A stretch of DNA of 47,045 nucleotides from Saccoglossus kowalevskii (taxonomy: Eukaryota > Hemichordata > Enteropneusta > Harrimaniidae): NCBI RefSeq assembly GCF_000003605.2, contig NW_003156736.1, forward strand, positions 310,837 to 357,881, given 5' to 3'. Positions 1 through 9,551 of the stretch are shown here, piece by piece. Under the pieces are notes generated by a model that did no database searches, was not told the DNA's origin, and was given only the letters and a program-made list of their open reading frames with translations. The position numbers were made by a program, and so were the translations under genes. Position 1 is the stretch's first letter, and every line of letters starts with the position of its first letter.

Positions 1-2327
1 GTTCATCAGTGATTTTCGTGGTTTCGGAGAGTGATGATTAAATTTAATAACATATGCTTGCTTTACATTACTAAACTGTTTTAATTCTATCATTTCTATT
101 ATTTTGAGCAAGGACAAGGTCCTGTACCGGGACATTGTCGCTCGGTCCCATAGACGTCCATGCATTGAGACGAATAGATCGTCAGGCCCCTGTGGTTATA
201 CGTTCAGACTCTGAGTTGGTTGCCCAACCAGTCAGCTGGCGTGTGTACGTATTAACGTCAACTCTCAGTGAAAAGGCCATTGTTTTAATATGGATGGACT
301 TTGATTGATCATTAGAAACTGTCGGCATTTTTTTTTGGAGGGGGAGGTGCATTCTCCTTCCCAGAGTTCCTTGCGGTTAGATCACCGAAAGTACTAGTAT
401 CTCTGCCACCACACACCGCCATTTTGTGGTGAAACACCACAAGACTTTTACTACGCGTATTATTTGCGTATTTTTGTTATTAGAGGGATCTAGTGTTGAT
501 TTATTACTACTGGAAAACAAGCTTTAAAATATTTTATCGATAGCTGATAACGATATTTCCGTAAATGCACTGTCAAGGGTGAAATAGTTATAATTTACAG
601 AAGAAAATAATTTCATGCGGCGGAATAACTGTTGCTAAGGTGTTAGTCGGTTCATCAAGCTGACGGCCCTGTCGATCGCTAGGCGAAGACTATGAAGAAA
701 GGAAAGCACTTCGTGGTATTGACAGCGAACACGTTCTATTGCCACTCCGTTTGTGCTAAGGAAAGTAAAAGTATGAGCTTCTCACTGTGAAAACAGCCAA
801 AATCCACAAACAACGCGCACGCTTTCGTTGGGTTCGAAAATCGAACACCTGCATTGCAATGGTTTGGTGCGCGTTTTTGAAAGTCGTACCACTGTGATGC
901 ATTGACCAATCAACGACAAGCATAAGATCGCGTGGTGGCAGAGATATATTCGTGATAGAACTCTGCCTGGGGAGATTGGGGGAGGTGGTCACCCAGAAAA
1001 CAAAACAACACACACGTTTGATAGAAGAGAGATAACAGCAAAATATTCATCATTACGAATATAAAAAAAAAATATTGTTTACACACAAAAAAAACTTGCT
1101 ATCTTACATTCCAGCGTACTAGACATAATATACTGTGAACGTATTATTTATTCGGCTATTTTTCACTCAAAAAAATGAATTCCGTGTATTAGCTATACCG
1201 GACTGGGCAAAATTTTGGTTGTTGTTAGAGATGTAGTTGTAAAATACGTCACGTATAGCTGTTATGGGGACCTCAATCGGAAGACACGTATCCGGGGGGG
1301 GGGGGGGTTGGTTATAGAACTTGCCTAATGGGGACGTGCCCCTAAAATGGGTCTCGTTTTTTTTGAATTTTAGGTATAAGTTTCGGACTTATTTCTGGTC
1401 AAGACAAAAATTTTCCGATTTGGTATACTTATGGGTCCGTATATAAGCAAATATCTCCACCTCAGATCCCGGCCTCAGATCCATATATACATTAACCCGG
1501 AAATTAAACAAGGCAATCAACATTTAAACGGAGATTTAACACGGAGTAGAAGAGGGCGCGCATTCTTCAGTGAAACCTGCTTCTATTGGAGATGCTCTTC
1601 TAATAGAGCAAATATTTCCAATAAACAGAAATGGTACTTTGGCATAAATATGGGTATAGATTTTGTCACTATCAAGGTATAAAAATGGTCACACTTTTGA
1701 GCACTCAGGGGCATCTCCCAACCAAGCTATGTATCAACTGCCCCCCCCGTATGTTGTTAGCAAATTGGTCGCTAAGCAATGACGACAACGACGACCGCTC
1801 CCGACATCTCATACCAATACGTAAAACTTCACCATACTGCACTTTTATGGACGAGAATTCCATACAAATATTATATCACTACTGCCTTTGTACTGAGCGT
1901 TCGTTTTAGAGTGAATCAACTAGCATTCAATACAACCATAACACATCAAGACAATTGAAGGTTAGGTAACACTTGCCAACTTTTCTAAAATAACATGGAC
2001 TTTAAAACTGGTACAATTAAACGTCTTCGGTGCCCTAGACCCCTGGATGACCACAAACCATGGTCCTTGTGATACTGACGGCTCATATACTTGACAGTAT
2101 GAGCAAACCCTCGTACTGATCGATTAACTCGTACTGATCGATTAACTCGTACTGATCGATTAACAGTAAAGTTCACAAGCCTGGTCGTTAACTTGAACTC
2201 GAACTTTGTACAAATGCCAGAAACGTACTTGTGTTGCAAATAAATGTTTCTGTTTCGCTGAATTTAAAGATCGTCACACTAAGGAACCCTGGCGTTTCCA
2301 AGTGTCACGCTCATTAGTCCCACTTAC
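1..2327. other. Non-coding, CpG-rich flank left of the AIG1-like exon array
   Basis: I see no convincing exon on either strand. The open frames here (for example minus 756-1013 and plus 1431-1909) show no family resemblance. The stretch should lie in the intron that joins the AIG1-like first exons to their shared body, which would be left of base 1 on the minus strand. It contains a G-run near 1297-1310, a triple 18-bp tandem repeat (2111-2164), and near 1577-1615 a short piece related to the direct repeats at 26.3 kb (the shared string is CTAATAGAGCAAATAT). I looked for the second exon of an AIG1-type gene (a membrane segment following directly on the WNL motif) and did not find one, but a short divergent exon could be missed by eye. 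Confidence 0.6.
2111..2164. repeat. Tandem repeat, three exact 18-bp units
   Basis: The unit TCGTACTGATCGATTAAC occurs three times head to tail without a mismatch. It lies about 160 bp beyond the splice donor of the most distal AIG1-like first exon, on the intron side. Each unit contains TGATCGATTA, which holds an ATTA homeodomain-type core. The repeat is too short and too identical to be a CRISPR array, and the context is eukaryotic. It may be a polymorphic minisatellite or a clustered binding site. Confidence 0.9.
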
Positions 2328-2471
2328 CAGGTTCCAGACAGTCAGTATTTTATAACGCCCTCCGAAACTTTGCGGCAATACGCCTGACCGATAGAGCGAG
2401 GTGTCGTAACGCAATGAAACAAAATCTAACCAAAATAAACTGCAATGAAATACAACTTGCGCTCGTGTCAT
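2328..2471 (-). CDS. AIG1/ADTRP-like variable first exon E (48 aa, partial gene)
   Basis: The exon encodes the N-terminus of a FAR-17a/AIG1-like integral membrane hydrolase; AIG1 and ADTRP cleave fatty acid esters of hydroxy fatty acids in membranes. Reading the minus strand from the ATG at 2471 gives 48 codons ending ...SFGGRYKILTVWNL, followed directly by the donor GTAAGT, so the exon ends in phase 0. Residues about 5-20 are hydrophobic (membrane segment 1). Thr44 in the ILT motif aligns with human AIG1 Thr43, the nucleophile. The frame is open upstream of this Met, but that part has no similarity to the sister exons. It is the exon closest to the presumed shared body. Its start lies only 434 bp below the end of exon D, too little room for the rest of a gene between them. 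The catalytic histidine must come from downstream exons outside the window. Confidence 0.72.
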
Positions 2472-2905
2472 GTCAGCCAATATAGAAGTCAAATATAGGG
2501 TATATAGACTGGAATGCATCGGTTTAAAAATAAACTTGTTGTACCCGTTGCTTATACAGTATAAGCTATTTATAGCGATATGTACTGGCTTAAAGCACGT
2601 GAGTGTAACATGCGCGACGTATTTCTCCGTTCCGTACTTGAAATAACTGGGGGGAAAAAACAATATTTTGTTTCTTTAATAGTTTCCTTGAAATTCCTTG
2701 AGAGAATTTGATCGTATAAGTTGCGCTTTAGTGACGTTGGCAGTCGTCAGAGGGCGCAACTCAGCAACCTTCCCAGGTTAGCCTAATTTTTCGTCCAGGT
2801 TACGCAAACCCAAAACACAAGATACATACGTTTTACACGTTTAGGATTCGCGAAATTCTAGGATTCTAGACTGAGATAACGTGGTCGGCCATTTTAAAGA
2901 CTTAC
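2472..2905. other. Spacer between first exons E and D
   Basis: These 434 bp separate two AIG1-like first exons on the minus strand. They probably hold the promoter of exon E: the minus strand has a TATATA-like stretch near 2497-2505, about 30 bp above the start codon. No exon with the next AIG1-type membrane segment is visible. This shortness is the main argument that exon D splices past exon E. Confidence 0.5.
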
Positions 2906-3070
2906 CATGTTCCAGATAGTGAGAAACTTTGCATTCCCACCAAAACTTCGCGGTCCGACAGCTCTCATCATGTCGTCAGCCAGGATTGTCATGTCGTAAT
3001 AAATACCAAAGGCGTATATGACAAAGATGGAAGTATGGGAAAGAAAACGGAAAATATACTCGGACGCCAT
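2906..3070 (-). CDS. AIG1/ADTRP-like variable first exon D (55 aa, partial gene)
   Basis: This is an N-terminal exon of an AIG1/ADTRP-type membrane hydrolase. The ATG at 3070 has an ideal context (CCACCATGG) and opens 55 codons ending ...SFGGNAKFLTIWNM, followed by the donor GTAAGT in phase 0. A hydrophobic segment covers about residues 8-24. The GIYYD motif after it and the FGGxxKFLTxWN block match the family; human AIG1 has YGGSWKFLTF at the same place. Thr51 is the predicted nucleophile. It is most similar to exon C (shared GP-x-SF-x-GNAKFLT), which suggests these two are the younger duplicates. The last residue is Met where the other four have Leu. The rest of the protein is not in the window. 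Confidence 0.8.
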
Positions 3071-4816
3071 GGTGGAAATCACGCTGACCCTCTGAGGTGC
3101 AATGTCGATCTGTGCAGGTGATTAAAATATTGTTTTTTCCCCGACCTTTGGTCGCTCCATGCGGGTACAATATTTTGACCCGAGCTAATCTATGTAAATT
3201 ATCTGGTCATTTCTCCAATCTGATCAAAATTCGATTATAGTATAGGCTCAATTTATGTATATTTTTTTTTTCAATTTCCATATTTTATTCATTGTCTAGC
3301 TGCATGGCGACTGTTGCTACATCTGAGTGCGTACACTAGACGTAGGGACTTCAACTCGCTTGGCAGATAACACTTACACTCGAGAGGCACTGTAATCGAC
3401 CCAAAAAAACGCACGCCAGAGGTTTCTCACAGATAGTGTAGCATTTATTTCATAACCGACCCACCACAATGGTCGCAAACTAGCCCGCCAACCCTCCGTC
3501 TCCGGCCGGGTTACCAACAATAATACATTTATCTTTATGACATCGCGTGACGACGGTGACGCGCTGCGTGACGACGGTGACGCGCTGCGTGTCGACTATG
3601 GCGTTTCTGTAGTATTTAATGAGAAGTTTACATTTCTCCAATTTACCATAGCCATGTCTGAAATATATTGTATGGAGTATATGTATTAGTAGATAAGGAG
3701 GAAACGTATGTTATTGACTTAATGTTTCCAAGGAGTGCATTTTCACTTAAACTGTAGAATAAGAATACAACAATAGTGAACCGCGACGCAACCAGCGTAA
3801 CTGACAAGTACCACATTTGCACATGCGCAAAACAGCAAACACCTTTGGGGTGAATCAAGATGGATGTATGTGGTCAGAACCTACAGGGCAACGAAGTCCG
3901 GAACAAGCATTCATCTCTTGACACTTCTCATCACCGATATTGAAAATAATATAATTACAGGCATATTACGTAACAAATGATATTTCAACTCACGATCACA
4001 ACATTCAGAGTCGTCTATGAATATCTGTTTTTCGTACAGAGAGTTACAGCATGTCCAGTTGAGGGCGGCCAAGCAACTTTCCGTCTATCGGCAGCTGGAT
4101 GTGTGCTGCCGAGGTCCGATAGCATATACGACAACAATGGTGTGGAATAGGTAATGCAAAACGAACACCATGTCTGCGACCTACTTGCCTCGATTATCCG
4201 CATCCATGACCGCATGATGAAGTTTTTGCTAGACTTTGTTCATTACGTATAAAGTACATTGACACCTACGTACATTATGTAATCTCGTTCCCTGTGATAA
4301 AACATTGATATCGTAAATAGATGGGTGCGATCCCAGCTAAAATAGATTTACGTCGTCCATGAAAGGTACTAACGGACGTTAGTACTTTCCATGCTTCGTC
4401 TCACCATCTCACGTTTATTTGTTTTCCTTTTGTTGAGTCTGTTGACATGAGTTGTTCGATGGTACTTACATTTTTTTCTCAATTTTATCATTATTTTGTT
4501 CGTATATTTTTAATAATTTTTGGTTCGTCATTATAATATGGTCATTCGTACAGTCATTGTTTAATTTTTTCCAATAATTTCCTGCGCACCCTTTTAAATT
4601 TAATGTTTTCAGTCACGGTGAATTTACCTACATAAGTTTCACGAAACATGCCTGCCCAGAATATATTAGGAGTACGTTTTTCTTTACTCTGTGTTCCGTA
4701 GTGACTTTCCCCCCTCCCCTCCCGGGGAATTACAGTTCAAAATATTGCCTTTAGAATTCAAACTAAGCGTGAGTGCCACGTGATATTGGGGGGGGGGGGG
4801 TCTTTTATCGACTTAC
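3071..4816. other. Spacer between first exons D and C
   Basis: No coding exon is recognised in this 1.75 kb. It contains a 21-bp GC-rich tandem repeat (3545-3590) and an imperfect hairpin around 4360-4392. The G-run at about 4789-4800 abuts the donor of exon C. A minus frame at 4015-4215 is open but unlike any family I know. The promoter of exon D should lie just above 3070 on the minus strand; I see no clear TATA there. Confidence 0.5.
3545..3590. repeat. Tandem repeat, 21-bp GC-rich unit, 2.2 copies
   Basis: The unit GCGTGACGACGGTGACGCGCT is present twice without mismatch (3545-3565 and 3566-3586), followed by the start of a third. Each unit contains two TGACG half-CRE motifs. Its GC content stands out against its AT-rich surroundings. 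It lies between first exons D and C. Confidence 0.85.
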
Positions 4817-4975
4817 CAGGTTCCAGCTAGTAAGAAATTTTGCATTTCCACAAAAACTAGGGGGTCCGACAATCTTCCTTAAATTGCCAGCTATCGTAGT
4901 AGAGTTGTAATGAATCCCGCTAACGTATATGACAACGATGCAAATGTGAACGAGAAGACGCCAAATATACGCCAT
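4817..4975 (-). CDS. AIG1/ADTRP-like variable first exon C (53 aa, partial gene)
   Basis: This is an N-terminal exon of an AIG1/ADTRP-type membrane hydrolase. From the ATG at 4975 (context CAGAATGGCG) it reads 53 codons ending ...SFCGNAKFLTSWNL and then the donor GTAAGT, phase 0. A hydrophobic segment spans about residues 7-22, followed by the YY/HYN-type linker. Thr49 aligns with AIG1 Thr43. Cys42 replaces the first Gly of the usual FGG motif, and Ser50 replaces the residue after the nucleophile, so the pocket side may differ from the sisters. A longer open frame runs upstream to 5209, but only the part from this Met is homologous, so I choose this start. Closest relative: exon D. Confidence 0.78.
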
Positions 4976-5822
4976 TCTGAAAACTGACTGTGCCAATTGA
5001 ACTGAACAGTGAACAGTTCGACCTTTGCCCAGATAACAATACACAGAGGCGGCGGCACGAATTTTAACATGGGGGGGGGGGGTCTGCTCACTAACTTTGC
5101 GTCGAAGGCGCGACCTTACTATGTGGTCTGGGGGCATCCGCCCTCTCAAACATTTTGAAATATAGACCCTAAAAAACGCAATTTCCTGTATTTTGAGGGG
5201 CTGACACAAAGGGTTTCAGCGTGATTTTGAGGGGCGACCACCCAACATTTTTTTCGGGCAGTCACCCCTCTGCACCCTGTACCGCCGCCACTGGTACAAT
5301 CATATACACCGTCGGCGCATCCTCTACTGTATGAGCGCCACCTAGAGCAAAAAAATGAATTGTATGTTAAATCACCAAATATCTAAATTAAAAGCCTCCG
5401 TCAGTCTGAACTTGAAAGGCTCTATTTCATATTTGTTAGACGAGTTATCGAGGTATACCCTGACTCGCGATTATCGTTTGTTTAATATTCGAATCATAAC
5501 GGTGCGACGAATGGGAGAGCAGGAAAGATACAGTGAACAGATTGTTGTGTTGGAGCAAAGACTATAGAGTCTATATAGTCTTTGGTTTGGAGGTATCAAC
5601 ACCGACCCGGCTTATTGTAAACGAAGAAACGAAACGAAACGACCCCTGAGCTGCCAGGAAATTAATATTGATGGGAACGGCGGATTGATATACTTCTCCG
5701 CGATCGAGGTGAAAATGACATACATATATTGTTGCTTTCTGGTACACATTCAGAGTGTAGTCAGCATAAACGTCAGTTTATAGCTCCGGCAAAGGGTTAA
5801 ACAACAACTGCAACGTACTCAC
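4976..5822. other. Spacer between first exons C and B
   Basis: I see no exon of the AIG1 family here. The stretch contains a G-run at about 5071-5081 and a hairpin at 5556-5584. A plus-strand frame at 5355-5567 is open but has no recognisable domain. Just above exon C the minus strand lacks an obvious TATA box. Confidence 0.5.
5556..5584. repeat. Short inverted repeat (hairpin)
   Basis: CAAAGACTATA pairs with TATAGTCTTTG across a short loop. It is one of several near-perfect short palindromes in the spacers of the AIG1-like exon array (see also 6113-6147, 7358-7387 and 7453-7488). No run of T follows, and a bacterial terminator makes no sense here. Confidence 0.85.
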
Positions 5823-5969
5823 CAAATTCCAAAAAGTCAGGAATTGCCAAGCGCCCCCAAATCGGTGCGCACTGGGCATTTTAGGGTTGACATAGGTAGC
5901 ACGGTACATGTAAGATAAAATGTAAATTACAAACACCGCCAAGTGAATACAAATCAGAGAGGGATTCAT
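5823..5969 (-). CDS. AIG1/ADTRP-like variable first exon B (49 aa, partial gene)
   Basis: This exon is the closest of the five to human AIG1. From the ATG at 5969 it reads 49 codons, with a hydrophobic segment at about residues 6-21 and then MPSAHRFGGAWQFLTFWNL, which parallels human AIG1 MPSHQTYGGSWKFLTF residue by residue. The donor GTGAGT follows in phase 0. Thr45 is the predicted nucleophile. As in the sisters, only the first membrane segment and the nucleophile-bearing loop are encoded; the remaining membrane segments and the catalytic histidine must come from other exons. The product would be an integral membrane, probably endomembrane, lipid esterase. Because this exon keeps the family sequence best, it may be the ancestral copy. 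Confidence 0.83.
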
Positions 5970-6965
5970 CGCAACGGAACCACGGTGGCACGATATTTAA
6001 AGCCCAATACACGTACTTCCAGGTTTGTGACCTATGACATGTTGACCTTTGACATGAAAGACAAAAACATTTGAATCACTGATCTGTTTTGAAATCATGA
6101 TCTTCACGCGAGCACGGTTACTAAAAAAATCTTTTTTAGTAACCGTGACGCGAGGGACCACTCCATCCCGGAACATGCCAGATATATACGGTGGCGCAAC
6201 ACATAGGAATGCAGTTGGGGATTGGGATTTGTTCGTCTTCAAAAGCTCAGATCCGTCCCATTTTATAAATTGGCGAATCTCAGAACTGCATTTATTATGG
6301 GTGGAAATACACGATATGACATCATATGACATCACATACAACAATTATTATGGCCCTTAACATTTATCGAAATTGTTACATTTGTCTATTAATTCGGAAT
6401 AAGAAAAAAAACAGCAAACTGAAAACCTTATATATATATATTTTTTATATAAATATGTCTTTTTTGAAAAAAATAAATAAATAAACAGCACGTTTTCATA
6501 TCATTTACGATTCCAAAATCGTGTTTGTGCAGCCACCCCACCTCAAAAATGTCAAGAGTTTGTATAACCATTCATAATGCCAGTCTCATTGTCGGTGACC
6601 CGAAACAAACGTTCCTTGGCCGGCGAAGATAATGCGCGGCATAGTGCGAGGCATAGTGACGACTAATGCCGTGAAATCGCGCCCTCTAGCGTACATGAGC
6701 GAGGCCCCTATAACATTGTATGCATTATTGGTAGTAGGCATTTCCCGGGCACTTTAAAGGGATGATATATAACAGAATTAATAGTTTCTTTTGAACAGGA
6801 ACGGGTATTTTTATTTCTTTTTCTAGCTCGTTGTTCAAACTTTGACGACGATCATTTTCTTCATGAAAAACCAACCAACTTGAGGATAGTTACACATACT
6901 GACATATTGAAACACTTGTTGTTTTTATGCCCAATATACTTTGTGAATTTCTGATCTATACTTAC
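5970..6965. other. Spacer between first exons B and A
   Basis: No recognisable exon is present in this 1 kb. It holds a perfect hairpin (6113-6147), an AT microsatellite-like tract (about 6431-6480) and a CpG-rich patch near 6600-6720. Open frames on both strands at 6000-6360 cover the hairpin and look like chance frames. The promoter of exon B may lie just above 5969 on the minus strand. Confidence 0.5.
6113..6147. repeat. Perfect inverted repeat, 16-bp arms
   Basis: CACGGTTACTAAAAAA and its exact reverse complement are separated by three bases. The flanks also repeat ACGCGAG directly on both sides. It lies about 150 bp upstream of first exon B on the minus strand, so it could be part of its promoter or a cruciform-forming boundary. 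It may equally be the remains of a small foldback element. Confidence 0.9.
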
Positions 6966-7133
6966 CAGATTCCAAAATGTTATCATTTTCAACTTTCCAA
7001 ACCCTGATCTAAAACGCTTTCTCAATCTTGGCGACTGTGTGCTAAGATTAATGGAGAGATCGTAATAATACGCATACAGATATACAACGATTACAGTCAG
7101 GTGAAACAACAAGGAAGACCAACGAGTCGCCAT
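6966..7133 (-). CDS. AIG1/ADTRP-like variable first exon A (56 aa, partial gene)
   Basis: This is the most upstream of the five minus-strand first exons and the one nearest the HIVEP gene. The ATG at 7133 (ACAATATGGCG) starts 56 codons ending ...GFGKLKMITFWNL and the donor GTAAG, phase 0. A hydrophobic segment covers about residues 6-23, followed by YYYD like the YYD of exon D. The linker is longer and very basic (RLRKRFR at about 36-42). Thr52 aligns with the AIG1 nucleophile. It is the most divergent of the set because the FGG motif has become FGK. The distance from this start to the HIVEP start codon is about 4 kb, and the two genes are divergently oriented. Confidence 0.77.
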
Positions 7134-7357
7134 ATTGTCGCTTGAAGGGCACGTGCAGGCAGGGCAAAGGCCATTGATTTCAGTGTAAGCTTATCTGGTT
7201 CGGGATCTCCGTATAGAAATCATGTTGGTTGGAAATATAATTGAACTTTCCGTCTTCTATGCTAAACGACATGACATAAAATGAAAGATGATTTTAAATA
7301 CGAATAATATGAATTTCGAATTCATGAATAATTCCTACCCAGACTACTACATTTTAC

Positions 7358-7387
7358 CACAGTCCCTCTATAGATAGAGGGACTGTG
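7358..7387. repeat. Perfect inverted repeat, 14-bp arms
   Basis: CACAGTCCCTCTAT and its exact reverse complement are separated by two bases. It lies about 225 bp upstream of first exon A on the minus strand, next to the CRE at 7403. Such a perfect palindrome can form a cruciform or bind a dimeric factor. I do not recognise the motif. Confidence 0.9.
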
Positions 7388-7402
7388 ATTTTACGTTAGA
7401 GA

Positions 7403-7410
7403 TGACGTCA
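7403..7410. promoter_or_regulatory. Consensus CRE (TGACGTCA)
   Basis: A full palindromic CREB/ATF site lies about 270 bp upstream of the start codon of AIG1-like exon A (minus strand). Another full site is at 10905, upstream of HIVEP. Eight-base matches occur by chance, but the position in the CpG-rich divergent promoter region makes it plausible. Confidence 0.45.
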
Positions 7411-7452
7411 AATCGGCAAAACAAATGTTTATATACTGACATCCGAGTTACA

Positions 7453-7488
7453 CCTCAGACAACTAATAAAGTTACTAACTGTCTGAGG
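7453..7488. repeat. Short inverted repeat (CCTCAGACA arms)
   Basis: CCTCAGACA pairs with TGTCTGAGG around an 18-base spacer. It is one of four short palindromes in the 5.5-7.5 kb region. CAGACA/TGTCTG contains the Smad box GTCT on both arms. Confidence 0.8.
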
Positions 7489-7612
7489 TTACACACACTG
7501 GTCACACCCGGCGCGAAGTTGCGATAACGGCTCGCATAACTTTCAGTCTCACGTTTATGACGCAATGCCGATGATAATGTGTGGGAAAGCTGGCGTGACC
7601 CGGGCCTTGGCC

Positions 7613-7650
7613 TATAAATAAAGCATGGCAGTCAGAATGGTGTGACTCAA
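7613..7650 (+). promoter_or_regulatory. Candidate TATA-box core promoter, plus strand
   Basis: TATAAATA at 7613-7620 sits at the edge of a GC-rich stretch, and start-like sequence (TCAGAAT at 7632, CTCAAGT near 7647) follows at a suitable distance. Transcription would run away from AIG1-like exon A, toward HIVEP. It could be a far-upstream HIVEP promoter or serve a non-coding RNA; an open frame at 7661-7867 shows no known domain. Not tested by any transcript evidence. Confidence 0.35.
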
Positions 7651-8261
7651 GTCAGCCTGAGTGTGCCGGGCAAAGACGGAAAGTTCTCGTATCTACCCTT
7701 CTATCAGCAATTTTTCATTAACACTTAACGCAATCCTAGAAAGAAGGATTGTTTTTACAAATAAAAAAATCAGAAGAAAAAGAACATTGAGAGAAAAGCA
7801 AACACACAAATCCGAAAGAAAGAAAATATGCGATATCGTAACAAGACAGGAAGTAGTCCCAGTTTAAATCCAGGGTCCGTGGAAGGATGCCAGCGGTGAC
7901 AGTTATGTACTATGCATTCACACGCCGAGAAACGCAAAATTGAAAAGAGGCGCCGGAATTTAAATTTTTCGCATTTCTCATATTGATATATTGATTTATC
8001 ACATTTGTATATTTATTGAATACATTATCATTATTTCTACAATTATGTAGCAAGATATTGAGCAAACGATGTGTGTATTGGATTAGTTAGTGTATTATTA
8101 GAATAGTAATAAATACAATACATTGTTGCTTCTTAACGAACGCACTGCGTTGCAATATATGGGAGTACAACTGTACTATAAAATGACAAAACACCCGGCA
8201 AAGCATCCTACAAGATTTGGTCCTTTGTATAGGGTTTGGTTGGTTCCATAATGAAGTAATG

Positions 8262-8450
8262 TAGAGTACTTTATTTTCACTTCGAATTTATTTTCGCTGA
8301 AATGAAGGAATGATTCAGTGAAAATAAATCCAGCGAATATACATTTTTTCCCTATATTTTACATTAAACTTGTCAAAAATCAGTGAAAATAAATTCCACA
8401 CAAAACACCAAAAACGTCTTTTCAGCGAAAATTAATTCCAGCTAAGTAAT
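8262..8450. mobile_element. Degenerate foldback MITE, family A
   Basis: The stretch begins GAGTACTTTATTTTCAC and ends with GCGAAAATTAATTCCAG. In between it carries the blocks of the intact family A copies (for example 25410-25621): AATGATTCAGTGAAAATAAATCCAG, split here around its usual centre, and TCAGTGAAAATAAATTCCA. The terminal TACTGTA/TACAGTA boxes are eroded, so this is an old copy. Confidence 0.7.
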
Positions 8451-8944
8451 TCGTATTGTCCCACACTCCCAGTTTCTTGGAAATTTAGGCATTGCTGTAG
8501 TTACATGTATTTTAGAGAATTTAGCCTGGCCAGTTTTAGACTGATTTTGTTCATCATTGTTGCCAAAAATTGACGTTTACCAAAAACAAGAAATATTTGA
8601 AGCAGGTACATTAATTTTCATACATTTATTATTTAGTTTATTTGAAATTTCATTCAAATTAAAATATTCTTTTACCAAATACTAGTATACCCAAATCAGA
8701 GAAGGGATGATTTTCAAAAAGTGTTGATTGTAGTAATCAAGGAAATGATGTTCATTTTATGCAAACTAATATACAAATTTACTCATAAATTATGAAACAA
8801 TCAATTACTTTAATTGCGAGAAACTAAAAGTCATACAAAGTCTGCAACTACTGTTTATTCTGAATGTAAACATGCCAAACAAAGCACGAATATGTTTTTG
8901 ACACTGAGAAAAAACAATCAATTCTAAAATACTCACCATGAAAC

Positions 8945-8964
8945 CATGGAACTATAGTTCCATG
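8945..8964. repeat. Perfect 20-bp palindrome CATGGAAC/GTTCCATG
   Basis: CATGGAACTATAGTTCCATG is its own reverse complement. An almost identical palindrome with one extra base lies at 9552-9572. Two copies 600 bp apart, upstream of HIVEP, could be a dimer-binding site or the ends of a small vanished element. Confidence 0.85.
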
Positions 8965-9551
8965 ATGAAACATACTAAAATAACAAAAATAGCAAATCGC
9001 ATCTATTGTGTCTCCATGGTAACCGAAACCTGGTCTTTCCAAAAATATAATCGATATTTTGTCAGTGTCTGAAGGACAAACTCTTCTAAAAAACAAGTAA
9101 ATTTGTTCATAAGCTGCTATCTGACAATGAATGATCATTGAAAACATTCCCCTTTCCATGGCAAAAAAGTTTCAAACCTCCAATTTAATCAGGTTATCCT
9201 TGCATAAAGGCACACTCCAGGGGATCTCTGATCCAGGGCGACACCTGGAAATGTTACGAAAATTCGTCCATAACCGTTGATGATAAATCACTGTGTGTAT
9301 TTTTTTTAGTTACCTTGCTGACAAACAGATGAGCAAACAAATCAACTAACCAATTCAATGCCAACAAAAAAACATAATATTTTCATTGGTGGAGGTAATT
9401 GTCATTATATAAAAACATGCCAAATAGACATTGTTTTTTAATTTTGTTGGTATTTAAAAAAAAACACCGTTAATCATGAGTTAAACTCATGGTCGGAGCT
9501 AGAAGATACATTTGATACTTACAGGTTCCTATAGAGCATGGTTACTAGTAT

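Noticed and set aside
2111-2164. Regular repeats as a CRISPR array
   Set aside because: No spacers; the units are contiguous, and the context is an animal genome.
2472-2663. Upstream extension of first exon E to an ATG at 2663
   Set aside because: The extension has no similarity to the other four exons; homology begins at the Met at 2471.
4976-5209. Upstream extension of first exon C to an ATG at 5209
   Set aside because: Contains a poly-Pro/poly-G run and no family similarity; the sister exons start at the equivalent of 4975.
6718-6735. Minus-strand PIMHTM, like the NHAMHT histidine motif of AIG1 proteins
   Set aside because: A stop follows at once and no membrane segments flank it.
9505-9535. 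ACTTACAGGTTCC resembles the reverse of the AIG1-like exon end (GGAACCTGTAAGT)
   Set aside because: One base shorter than the WNL-GTAAGT junction, and upstream on the minus strand there is no membrane segment or LT-x-WN block.
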